Assembly: GCA_910589145.1 (NCBI GenBank)
Contig: CAJUSD010000005.1
Span: 1-64,000 of the forward strand
Length of the DNA: 64,000 bases
Reading direction: 5' to 3'
Source of the DNA: an uncultured Oscillospiraceae bacterium
Lineage (GTDB): Bacteria; Bacillota; Clostridia; Oscillospirales; Ruminococcaceae
Shown in pieces: positions 53,618-61,357 of this stretch. The position numbers and the translations under genes were made by a program. The first letter of the stretch is position 1. Every line of letters starts with the position of its first letter. The notes under the pieces were generated by a model that worked only from the letters and a program-made list of their open reading frames with translations, made no database searches and was not told the origin of the DNA.

Positions 53618-53658
53618 TAACATGAATTTGGCTTTACTTATGAGGGACGTTTCGCAGA

Positions 53659-54930
53659 TTAGACCTTTGCCTTCTTTAAAGCCTGTTCTACATCTTCGAT
53701 AATATCATCTACATTTTCCAATCCAACTGACAACCGCACCATACCCGGATGAATTCCTGCGGCTTTCAATTGTTCATCATTTAATTGGCGATGGGTTTCG
53801 CTGGCGGGATGCAAAACGCAGGTACGAATATCTGCAACATGAACCTCATTAGAAGCCAAATTCAAACTATCCATAAATTTAACAGCGGTTTCTTTTCCTC
53901 CTTTAATGACCAAAGCCATAACGCCGGAGCATCCATTTGGAAGATACTTCTGGGCAAGCTGATAGTATTTATCTCCTGGCAAAGCCGGATAGCTGACAGA
54001 TTCCACCATATCCGAATGTAAAAGGTGTTTAGCTACTGTTTCAGCATTAGAGCAGTACCGTTCCATGCGCACAGCCAAAGTTTCCAACCCCAGGTTCAGC
54101 AAAAACGCATTAATAGCCCCTGGGTACATCCCAAAGTCCCGCATCAATTGTACACGGGCCTTGGTAATAAATGCAGCGGCTCCAAAATTATGAACATATT
54201 GCACACCATGGTAACTTTCATCTGGCTCCGTCAGCTCAGGAAATTTTCCATTGTCCCAGGAAAACTTCCCGCTGTCTACAATAACGCCGCCAACCTGCAG
54301 TGCGTGTCCGTCCATATATTTTGTAGTAGAGTGTGTAACAATATCTGCACCAAATTCTATTGGCCGGCATAAAAACGGGGTGGCAAACGTGTTGTCAATG
54401 ATAAGGGGCAAACCATTTTTATGGGCCACGTTGGCAAATTTTTCAATATCAAATACACACATAGCCGGATTAGCCAAAGTCTCCCCAAAGATCAGGCGTG
54501 TATTGGGCTGAATGGCAGCCTGAATTTCTGCTTCGCCAGCATCGTTTCGAATAAAGATGCATTCTATTCCAAGACGTTTTAAAGTAACGGCAAATAGATT
54601 TATGGTTCCTCCATAAATCTCGCTTACTGCTACAATACTGTCTCCGCAGGAACAAATATTCAGCACAGCAAGCAGGTTTGCAGCTTGTCCAGAAGTAGTG
54701 CAAAGCGCCCCCACACCGCCTTCCATATCAGCAATCTTTTTTTCTACTGCATCTACTGTCGGGTTGCCAATGCGCGAATAAAAATAGCCGTTGGAACTCA
54801 GATCAAATAAAGCGCCGATATCAGCAGTTTTATCATACTTAAAGGTTGTAGATTGGTAGATGGGCAAAGCGCGGGGTTCGCCGTTTTTGGGTTTATAGCC
54901 GGAATGGATGCATTTGGTTTCCATTTTCAT
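53659..54930 (-). CDS. metY: O-acetylhomoserine sulfhydrylase (aminocarboxypropyltransferase)
   Basis: A 423-residue PLP enzyme of the Cys/Met metabolism family that makes homocysteine from O-acetylhomoserine and sulfide. It has the N-terminal CIHSGYKPKNGEPRALPIYQ, the PLP-phosphate loop TTSGQAAN, and the Schiff-base lysine in THSTTKYMDGH. The ATG at 54930 is 9 bp after GGAGG. No S-box or T-box was seen in the 300-bp region upstream. The member could also use other acyl homoserines. Confidence 0.9.
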   Translation of the reverse strand: MKMETKCIHSGYKPKNGEPRALPIYQSTTFKYDKTADIGALFDLSSNGYFYSRIGNPTVDAVEKKIADMEGGVGALCTTSGQAANLLAVLNICSCGDSIVAVSEIYGGTINLFAVTLKRLGIECIFIRNDAGEAEIQAAIQPNTRLIFGETLANPAMCVFDIEKFANVAHKNGLPLIIDNTFATPFLCRPIEFGADIVTHSTTKYMDGHALQVGGVIVDSGKFSWDNGKFPELTEPDESYHGVQYVHNFGAAAFITKARVQLMRDFGMYPGAINAFLLNLGLETLAVRMERYCSNAETVAKHLLHSDMVESVSYPALPGDKYYQLAQKYLPNGCSGVMALVIKGGKETAVKFMDSLNLASNEVHVADIRTCVLHPASETHRQLNDEQLKAAGIHPGMVRLSVGLENVDDIIEDVEQALKKAKV

Positions 54931-54969
54931 AACAGATATCCTCCATTTTTAAATTATTTGTGAATATCA

Positions 54970-54998
54970 TTGGATTTTTTGCCGGGTTCTGGTATACT
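54970..54998 (+). promoter_or_regulatory. promoter of the dacF leader RNA
   Basis: TTGGAT (54970-54975), 17-bp spacer, TATACT (54993-54998). Transcription would start near 55005, about 250 nt before the dacF start codon. Confidence 0.65.
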
Positions 54999-55045
54999 GT
55001 TTAGGAAGGGCAATTTAGCTGGGGGACATCCCCTTGCTTTTAGAA

Positions 55046-55199
55046 CCTGTATTTATAACCGGGGGATGCTGGATGGGCGAGAATTTTTCCCGCCAGATAA
55101 GGAGGTTTTCCGCAGCAATCCTGACGGATTGCAAGGGAAAGCGGAGCAGTATGGAGGAAAAAGACTGTTCCAACAGCGTTCAACGGTTGTGAATACAGG
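55046..55199 (+). ncRNA. structured leader RNA upstream of dacF (unassigned)
   Basis: A 16-bp closing stem (CCTGTATTTATAACCG 55046-55061 with CGGTTGTGAATACAGG 55184-55199, all Watson-Crick or G-U) encloses a hairpin (CTGG...CCAG, 55069-55096), a long arm with apical hairpin AGCAATCC/GGATTGC (55114-55132) and a small CTGT/ACAG hairpin. The layout of closing stem, side hairpins in a bubble and long apical arm recalls 6S RNA, but I could not match a consensus. It could also be a cis-regulator of dacF. Confidence 0.5.
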
Positions 55200-55252
55200 G
55201 CTTTATATTTTAAACATTATTTATTATACAAGGAATGGAAGGGATTGTCCAT

Positions 55253-56656
55253 ATGGGAATAGCCAATATATCCAGAACTGTCTCTGGAAGTAAGAAACGC
55301 GTTTCGACTTTTTTGCTGGTTTTGTCTCTACTGTTTCCACTTTTTCTGCCCATGAAGGTGTATGCTTTTGACCCAGACTCCGACTGTCAAAGCAAAGGGA
55401 TTTATATGGTAAATCTGGATACAAATACTGTGGTTTACGAACGCTCTGCAAATGAGAAAATGTATCCCGCTTCCCTTACAAAGATCATGACTGCAATTGT
55501 AGCGTTGGAAAACTGCACCGATTTACAGGAAACAGCTACATCTCCGGCTTATATTTATGAAGAGTTTTATGGTATAAATGTCTCTCATGCCAATATACAG
55601 GCAGGGGAAACCCTTACAATGGAAAACCTTTTGTATGCTATGTTGATGCAGTCCGCCAATGAAGCTGCCAAAATTGTAGCCGACCATATAGGGGGAGGGA
55701 GTATCGAAACCTTTGTTGATATGATGAACCAAAAGGCAAAGGCGATTGGCGCCAATAATACGCATTTTGTAAATCCCCACGGCCTTTTTGATGAGGAACA
55801 ATATACCACCCCCTATGATATGTATCTCATTACCAAATACGCCATGGAGCTGGACGGCTTTATGGATATGGTAACAACATTAACCAAAGACATAGGACCT
55901 ACCAATTTAAAGGACAGCCTTATTGTACTCAACCGTATTAACCCTATGCAGCCAAACAGCCCCTATTATTATGAGCCTATACGCGGCATTAAAACTGGTA
56001 CCCTGGAGGAATCCGGGCGGTGCTTTATTTCTATGGCAAGCAAAGACGGCTATAACTATCTTTTGGTTTTAATGAATGCCCCTTATGTAGATGAGGAAGG
56101 GAATGTTCTGGAAACCAACTATGCTTTTACAGAGGCAAAGGATCTTTTTGAATGGGCGTTCAGTGTATATAAAGTCAAAACACTGGTGCAGTTTAACCAG
56201 GTTTACAGTTCTATTAAAGTAAAGCTGGCAAAAAATGTTGATACTATTAACGTTGTAGCTGGAGATAATTTTACTTCCCTTGTTATGGATGAAATAGAAG
56301 TATCCAGTATGCAGCCCGTCCTGCAAATACCGGAAGAAATTGAGGCCCCTGTCCAGAAAGGCCAGAAACTGGGCTATTTGAGGGTTATGCTGGCAGGTGA
56401 ACAAATTGGTACTGTTCCCCTTGTTTCTGCTGAGGATGTGGAAGCAGACCCGGTTCTCGTTTATCTGGAGAAGATAAAAAGCGTCTTTCAGCAGTTTTGG
56501 TTTAAGCTTGTATTCTTAACAATCCTTATTTTCCTGATTTTGTATGCTACTGTAATGATTATTCGGAACTATAACAAAAAAAGATACGCCAAAACTAGAA
56601 ATCGTTCGAGGGGTACGACTTCAGTAAACCGCTCAAAAAGTAAACGCAAACGGTAG
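55253..56656 (+). CDS. dacF: D-alanyl-D-alanine carboxypeptidase (PBP5 family)
   Basis: A 467-residue penicillin-binding carboxypeptidase (S11). A signal peptide (residues 20-45) is followed by active-site motifs: SLTK in YPASLTKIMTAI, SAN in MQSANEA and KTG in GIKTGTLEESG. A C-terminal domain leads to a membrane helix (FKLVFLTILIFLILYATVMI) and a basic cytoplasmic tail. It trims peptidoglycan stem peptides. dacF is named by context (spore former) and may instead be another dac paralogue. The start at 55253 has AAGGGA 8 bp upstream; an ATG at 55235 is less well placed. Confidence 0.85.
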   Translation: MGIANISRTVSGSKKRVSTFLLVLSLLFPLFLPMKVYAFDPDSDCQSKGIYMVNLDTNTVVYERSANEKMYPASLTKIMTAIVALENCTDLQETATSPAYIYEEFYGINVSHANIQAGETLTMENLLYAMLMQSANEAAKIVADHIGGGSIETFVDMMNQKAKAIGANNTHFVNPHGLFDEEQYTTPYDMYLITKYAMELDGFMDMVTTLTKDIGPTNLKDSLIVLNRINPMQPNSPYYYEPIRGIKTGTLEESGRCFISMASKDGYNYLLVLMNAPYVDEEGNVLETNYAFTEAKDLFEWAFSVYKVKTLVQFNQVYSSIKVKLAKNVDTINVVAGDNFTSLVMDEIEVSSMQPVLQIPEEIEAPVQKGQKLGYLRVMLAGEQIGTVPLVSAEDVEADPVLVYLEKIKSVFQQFWFKLVFLTILIFLILYATVMIIRNYNKKRYAKTRNRSRGTTSVNRSKSKRKR

Positions 56657-56707
56657 CCAAAAATATTCCGTCCATAAATTGGCCTCTTGCTTTTTGCTCA
56701 CAATCTA

Positions 56708-56830
56708 TTGACAAAAACAGGAAAAAAGTTATAATAAATGTAAAGCGGGAAACCGAAAGACGGCGGTTTTTCCGCTTGAAAAAAGAAATAACCGTAAGCT
56801 GGGGGGCTTTCACGGTTATTTCTTTTTGTT
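56708..56830 (+). ncRNA. candidate small RNA
   Basis: TTGACA (56708-56713), 16-bp spacer, TATAAT (56730-56735) is followed by a hairpin (AGCGG...CCGCT, about 56743-56777) and ends at the terminator 56783-56827, with no gene on the plus strand. A transcript of about 90 nt is predicted. No family recognised. Confidence 0.4.
56783..56824. terminator. bidirectional terminator with AAGAAATAACCGT arms
   Basis: The 13-bp arms are identical to those at 21974-22019. T-runs lie on both strands (TTTTT right, TTTTTTC left), ending both the candidate sRNA and the Nudix gene. Confidence 0.75.
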
Positions 56831-56859
56831 ATTTAAGGTCAATTTTAGCAAGAGAACTG

Positions 56860-57282
56860 TCAGACTTTGGATGATAAAAACGCTGTGGCACGATTGAGAA
56901 GATGCCGGTCATTTTCAAAAGTCACCTGCCGGTAGGCTTCCTCCCAGTCTACCCAACGCGCCTCGCTTACTTCTTCCTCCTGCAGGGTTATCGTTTCGTC
57001 ATTTGTATTCCCTAAAAAATAAATAACTTGTTTACGTATATTGGGTTTCGGGTAATACTCTACACAATGACGGAATCCCTTTAAAAGCTGGATTGTTAAA
57101 CCGGTTTCTTCACGGACTTCTCTAAGGGCTGTCTGCACCTCGGTTTCCCCTAATTCCACATGCCCTTTAGGAAACGACCAATGTCCATCGGCACGATGTC
57201 TAATTAGAAGAATTTGAAGCCTGCCTTTATCTTCCTGCCTGCGGTAGACCAATGCCCCGCATGATTTTTCGCGCCTGAGCAT
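56860..57282 (-). CDS. Nudix hydrolase, Ap4A-hydrolase-like
   Basis: A 140-residue protein with RREKSCGALVYRRQ at the start and an intact Nudix box in KGHVELGETEVQTALREV with REETGL. The WSFPKGH segment is typical of bis(5'-nucleosyl)-tetraphosphatases, so it may clear alarmone-like dinucleotides. The ATG at 57282 is 12 bp after GAGGAG; a TTG 12 bp earlier touches the ribosome binding site. Confidence 0.88.
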   Translation of the reverse strand: MLRREKSCGALVYRRQEDKGRLQILLIRHRADGHWSFPKGHVELGETEVQTALREVREETGLTIQLLKGFRHCVEYYPKPNIRKQVIYFLGNTNDETITLQEEEVSEARWVDWEEAYRQVTFENDRHLLNRATAFLSSKV

Positions 57283-57503
57283 AACGGTTTTCAACTCCTC
57301 TCTTTATATTTTGGGTACAGTTTATTGACGTTCATAAATGGTCAATTTTTATTATATTATAACATAAACCTGTATCCAGAGAAAAGGGGAAAGAGGGGAA
57401 AAGATTAAGATTCATATAAGTTTAACGGAGATTGAAGGTAAGCAGTATCTAATTTGAAAGAAAGTCAAAATCCTAGCGGATTGAACTGTTACTATCTCTT
57501 AAC

Positions 57504-57532
57504 TTGTTACTATTAAACAATTATGATATAAT
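57504..57532 (+). promoter_or_regulatory. promoter-like site facing a convergent terminator
   Basis: TTGTTA (57504-57509), 17-bp spacer, TATAAT (57527-57532). It points into the hairpin at 57548 and then into the 3' end of the minus-strand DUF2680 gene. The surrounding interval 57301-57503 is otherwise AT-rich non-coding and should hold the Nudix promoter. Confidence 0.4.
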
Positions 57533-57547
57533 ATTTTACATAGAAAA

Positions 57548-57578
57548 GGGCAGGCCGGTTCATTATCCCAGCCTGCCC
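57548..57578 (-). terminator. terminator of the DUF2680 gene
   Basis: GGGCAGGC/GCCTGCCC followed on the minus strand by TTTTCTATG, about 30 bp after the stop codon. Confidence 0.7.
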
Positions 57579-57604
57579 CTCTTCCTTAATAATATACTTG
57601 GATT

Positions 57605-58006
57605 TCAGTTGTTGAATATTGGACAGGAACCGTTTTGCAGCCCTCGTCCCATACCACGGCCATGGCCTCTGCCCCAACCACAGCCACCTGCTCCGGTTCC
57701 GTCACAAGCCGCTTGATCTTGAGTTATGATGCCATCTTCCACTTTGGATGCCAGTGCCTCCTGTCGAAGTTCCAATATTGCTTCCTGATATTCTTCCAGA
57801 GCTCCAGACTCAGCGGCAATCATACCATAGCTTTTGCCTGACTGGCGCTCTTCCAACACTTCTTCCAGGGTTTTCCCCGTAACTTCAGCAGCAGCTTCGG
57901 CGGGAGTCTCATAAGCAGGGGCTGCCAGTGCTGTCAATGTTGTGGCAGCAGCGGTAAAGGTAAAAACAGCAATACTACTTGCAAAAATTTTTTTCAGAAT
58001 CTTCAT
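57605..58006 (-). CDS. secreted DUF2680-like protein with Gly/Arg tail
   Basis: A 133-residue exported protein: signal peptide to about residue 29 (TLTALAAPAYETPAEA), a helical DUF2680-like region (KTLEEVLEERQSGKSYGMIA, then a Glu-rich helix) and a Gly/Arg-rich C-terminus (GCGWGRGHGRGMGRG) ending CPIFNN. The function is unknown. It is divergent from a two-component system, with 11-bp-spaced repeats between them; regulation by that system is likely. The ATG follows GAAAGGAG. Confidence 0.75.
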   Translation of the reverse strand: MKILKKIFASSIAVFTFTAAATTLTALAAPAYETPAEAAAEVTGKTLEEVLEERQSGKSYGMIAAESGALEEYQEAILELRQEALASKVEDGIITQDQAACDGTGAGGCGWGRGHGRGMGRGLQNGSCPIFNN

Positions 58007-58062
58007 TAAAATCGGCTCCTTTCAAATGATCCTTTCGGTATATACATCTTACTGCTCCAATG

Positions 58063-58089
58063 TGGCAAACATATGGCAGAAAAATGGCT
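58063..58089. promoter_or_regulatory. direct repeats of OmpR-box type
   Basis: TGGCA at 58063 and 58074 and TGGCT at 58085, exactly 11 bp apart. They overlap the minus-strand -35 region (TTGCCA, 58063-58068) of the DUF2680 gene. OmpR/PhoB regulators bind direct repeats with this period. Confidence 0.55.
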
Positions 58090-58177
58090 TTTCTGGTTTT
58101 TCTTGAAAGCCTGACATAAAATTGCCACAAAGTACTGTTATACTTTGAACGAAATAAATGACGGAGGCGTTGCAAAA

Positions 58178-58861
58178 ATGGCTACCATGCTAATTGCGGA
58201 TGATAATCCACAGCTATTAAATATCTTAAAGAGTGCAGCTCAAAGGGAAGGATTTCAAACGGTAGTTGTCAGAGATGGCAGGCAGGCATTAGAAGCTTTC
58301 CAAGCTCAAACTCTACAAATTATTTTATTAGATGTGATGATGCCGGAATTAGATGGTTTCCAGGTATGCCGGGAAATCCGGCGGGAATCCAATGTCCCTA
58401 TCATCATGATTACTGCACGCGGAGAGGATTTCGAGAAAATTATGGGGCTGGATATTGGGGCAGACGATTATATTGTCAAACCTTTTTCCCCTGGCGAGGT
58501 TATGGCCAGGGTGAGGGCAGTTTTGCGGAGAATCGAAAAGCAGGAAGACCCTGAAAAAATTCTGCAGGCTGCGGGGTTGTGCGTCAATTTAGAAGATTAC
58601 AGCGTTACAATTGACAGCAAGCCAGTGCGTCTAACAAAGCGGGAAGTGGATATGCTGTGGACATTGGTGCATGGCAGAAATCGTGCCTACACCAGAGAAA
58701 TGCTGTTGGATCTGTTATGGGGTTACGATTATTATGGAGACCCCCGGACAGTAGATTCCCATATGAAGCGCCTTCGGGCTAAACTAGACGCTGTTCCCCA
58801 TCCCGATTGGGAAATTCGCACTATCCGCAATGTAGGCTATAAATTTGAGGTGCTTCTATGA
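58178..58861 (+). CDS. OmpR/PhoB-family response regulator
   Basis: A 227-residue regulator: receiver domain with Asp8/Asp9, phospho-acceptor Asp52 in LDVMMPELDG and Lys101 in VKPFSPGEV, then a winged helix with YDYYGDPRTVDSHMKRLRAK. The start at 58178 (MATMLIADD) is 10 bp after GGAGG. The stop overlaps the kinase start (ATGA). Confidence 0.92.
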   Translation: MATMLIADDNPQLLNILKSAAQREGFQTVVVRDGRQALEAFQAQTLQIILLDVMMPELDGFQVCREIRRESNVPIIMITARGEDFEKIMGLDIGADDYIVKPFSPGEVMARVRAVLRRIEKQEDPEKILQAAGLCVNLEDYSVTIDSKPVRLTKREVDMLWTLVHGRNRAYTREMLLDLLWGYDYYGDPRTVDSHMKRLRAKLDAVPHPDWEIRTIRNVGYKFEVLL

Positions 58862-60297
58862 AAAACAAAATAGTTTGGAAGCTGGCTGCCTGCTTTGCAA
58901 CAGTTCTGTTGGTGTTTACCATTGTATTGGGTGGTGTGTATGCCGCTGTATTCCGGCGGCATACTATTTCAGTTAACCGTAAAGCTATGGAGAGTCAGGC
59001 AGTTTCAATTGCCGAAACACTTTCGTCTTTTGAAAGCGGAGAAGTCTTTGGTATGGGCCGGGGAGGGCGAGGCGGTTATGGGGCATATCTGCGCTTTTTA
59101 AATGTTTTAACCACATCAGAAGTTTGGATTGTGGGCTCTGACCGGATTTTGGTGGCTCCAGGCCAAACACAGTCATCATGGGGCAGTCTTCCTCCCAACG
59201 CGGAGGAGATATTGGAAAGGGTTTTATCTGGGCAGCAGACCTATGGGGAGGAATTTTCCAGCCTGTTGGACGCCCCTGCTTTGACTGTAGGAGTACCCAT
59301 TTGTACAACAGAGGGAATATCAGGGGCAGTACTGCTCCATTCTCCGGTTAGCGGGATTGATGAGGCGGTAGAACGGGCACTGTCCGTCCTATATATTGGG
59401 GCAGCAGTTGCCCTAGTGCTGGCTGGGGGAACTGCAGTATTGCTTGCATGGCGTTTCGTTGCACCTTTGGAACAGATGAAGACAACAGCCTTGAAACTGG
59501 CAGAGGGAGATTACACTGCTAAAACTTCGTTACACCCAAACGACGAAATTGGCCAGCTTGCCCAGACCATCGACCTTTTAGCGGAAAAGTTGGCGTCAGC
59601 GGAAGAACAGCGTTCTGCTGTGGATCAGCTCAAACAAGACTTTCTTGCAAACATTTCCCATGAACTGCGAACCCCAGTAGCAGTCCTGCGAGGTTCCTTA
59701 GAGGTTTTGCTAGATGGGACGGTAAGCCAACCTGAGGAAGTGGCAGACTATTACAGCCAGATGGTGGCGGAGAGCCGCCATCTGGAGAGGCTGGTCAACG
59801 ACCTGTTAGATTTGACGCGGTTACAGGACACACAATTCCGGTTGGAGGTGGAAGAAATCAACCTCTGTGATGTTGTTCGGGATGCTGCCCGCTCTATCCG
59901 TCAAACTTCCCGAAAAAAGAGCATAACCGTTTCCCTAAATTGCCCGAATGAGGAATGCTGCCTGTTAGGCGATTATGGACGTATCCGTCAAATGTTGTTA
60001 ATCATGCTGGACAATGCAGTAAAATTTTCAGAGACAGGCAGTACTGTAGACCTTACGTTAAAAAAGGGACAAGAGGAATTTATGATACATGTGACCGACT
60101 GGGGGCAGGAGATTCCTTCTGAAGAACTACCCCATATTTTTGACCGCTTTTGGACAGCACATAGCGGGGAAAAACGTTCCGGCACCGGATTGGGTCTTGC
60201 GATTGCCCAGCAGATTGCCGGGCGGCACAGTGCGGAGATAAAGGTGGAAAGCAGTCAGGAAAAGACTTGTTTTTCTGTTTACTTTTATTTAACGTAA
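58858..60297 (+). CDS. sensor histidine kinase with Gly/Arg-rich sensor loop
   Basis: A 479-residue kinase with helices at residues 10-32 and about 178-200, an extracellular loop between them, HAMP (about 200-250), phospho-acceptor His268 in NISHELRTPVAVLRG, and ATPase boxes MLDNAVKF and GTGLGLAIAQQ. The loop begins with the Gly/Arg-rich stretch FGMGRGGRGGYG (residues 64-75), echoing the tail of the divergent secreted protein. Overlaps the regulator by 4 bp. Confidence 0.92.
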   Translation: MKNKIVWKLAACFATVLLVFTIVLGGVYAAVFRRHTISVNRKAMESQAVSIAETLSSFESGEVFGMGRGGRGGYGAYLRFLNVLTTSEVWIVGSDRILVAPGQTQSSWGSLPPNAEEILERVLSGQQTYGEEFSSLLDAPALTVGVPICTTEGISGAVLLHSPVSGIDEAVERALSVLYIGAAVALVLAGGTAVLLAWRFVAPLEQMKTTALKLAEGDYTAKTSLHPNDEIGQLAQTIDLLAEKLASAEEQRSAVDQLKQDFLANISHELRTPVAVLRGSLEVLLDGTVSQPEEVADYYSQMVAESRHLERLVNDLLDLTRLQDTQFRLEVEEINLCDVVRDAARSIRQTSRKKSITVSLNCPNEECCLLGDYGRIRQMLLIMLDNAVKFSETGSTVDLTLKKGQEEFMIHVTDWGQEIPSEELPHIFDRFWTAHSGEKRSGTGLGLAIAQQIAGRHSAEIKVESSQEKTCFSVYFYLT

Positions 60298-60298
60298 A

Positions 60299-60349
60299 CG
60301 AAAAAATCTCAGGTCCAGGGTTAACTGCCCCAGACCTGAGATTTTTTCG
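60299..60349. terminator. bidirectional terminator
   Basis: A 17-bp stem (CGAAAAAATCTCAGGTC and its complement) between the kinase and the convergent CobW gene; T-runs on both strands. Confidence 0.85.
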
Positions 60350-60387
60350 TTTTTCCATTGGAAAGCTGTCATAAAGCAAAATGGACT

Positions 60388-61338
60388 TTAACTGAAATAA
60401 GCTATTTCCTCCTCTGGCTTCTCCGCAGGCTGAACGTCAACGGCATACAGAACAGGACCCTTTTTGCCCTTATAGGCGGGGGACTCCTCTACCTGTATTT
60501 TGGCTGTCACCATTACCCAACTGTTCTTTTTCAGCTTAGATGGATTGTCAGTCTTACATAAAAAACCAATCATCTGGGCGTCGTTAGCGCAGCAAACCAT
60601 AGCAATCCGGCCTGGTACAAAATACCCCCTTGGCAGCCTTGTAGACTTATAAACCATGCCCTTTATACGGACCGTTCTGCCATTATACTTTTCAGGAAAT
60701 TCTGACACATCCATATACCACAGCCCAAAATCGTCATCACAAATTTCTATAATGTCAGCATTAATATCAAATGGCAAATCTTCGTCCTGGGGCTCGTCCA
60801 TTACACCCTGTTCTGATTCAAAAACCAAATTTGCAGGACGGTTTACTGCCTTAATCGTGCGGCGCAGGGAGTTCCTGGGAGTTTCTGAGGTACAACGGTT
60901 AAAGATAACTGTATCGGCTGTTTTAATCATCTCCATCATGATAGAACGCATATTATTCAAATATACGTCAAAGGTGCTTGCATCCACCTGACAGATAACC
61001 TGATACATCAGCCAAAGAGACGGCAGTTTCATCTCAAGAAAAGCCGCTGTATTCCATGTACCGTTAAACTCAATTAAAACCCGCTCCGGCATATATTTAT
61101 TTTGAAGCTGCTGCAAATAGGCAGGTGTAAGCTGTGTTTCCTCGTCTATTATCACCATATCTGTGTTGGCATTGGCAGAACGCAGGAATTTATGATCGTA
61201 TTCCTCAATTCCTTCCTCACAAACGATTAAAAGCGTCCTCTCCCCCTGGGCAAATTCCGGGTCTTCCATTACGCTGCGGATAAAGGTTGTTTTTCCGCTT
61301 TCCAGAAAACCCGTTATCAAATATACTGGTACTTCCAT
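60388..61338 (-). CDS. CobW-type GTPase fused to a TIGR03943-like domain
   Basis: A 316-residue protein. The N-terminal GTPase has P-loop GFLESGKTT and lacks the CxCC metal motif of classical CobW proteins. The C-terminal part (NGRTVRIKGMVYKSTRLPRG, then YFVPGRIAMVCCANDAQM and WVMVTAKIQV) resembles the C-terminal domain of TIGR03943/YcgQ proteins, which usually pair with a YcgR permease. It is likely a metallochaperone-type partner of the upstream GTPase (19-bp gap). Confidence 0.8.
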   Translation of the reverse strand: MEVPVYLITGFLESGKTTFIRSVMEDPEFAQGERTLLIVCEEGIEEYDHKFLRSANANTDMVIIDEETQLTPAYLQQLQNKYMPERVLIEFNGTWNTAAFLEMKLPSLWLMYQVICQVDASTFDVYLNNMRSIMMEMIKTADTVIFNRCTSETPRNSLRRTIKAVNRPANLVFESEQGVMDEPQDEDLPFDINADIIEICDDDFGLWYMDVSEFPEKYNGRTVRIKGMVYKSTRLPRGYFVPGRIAMVCCANDAQMIGFLCKTDNPSKLKKNSWVMVTAKIQVEESPAYKGKKGPVLYAVDVQPAEKPEEEIAYFS

Positions 61339-61357
61339 TCAGGAATTCATCCTTTCC

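Noticed and set aside
54931..55252. T-box or S-box riboswitch for metY or dacF
   Set aside because: None of the T-box or SAM riboswitch core motifs could be found on either strand.
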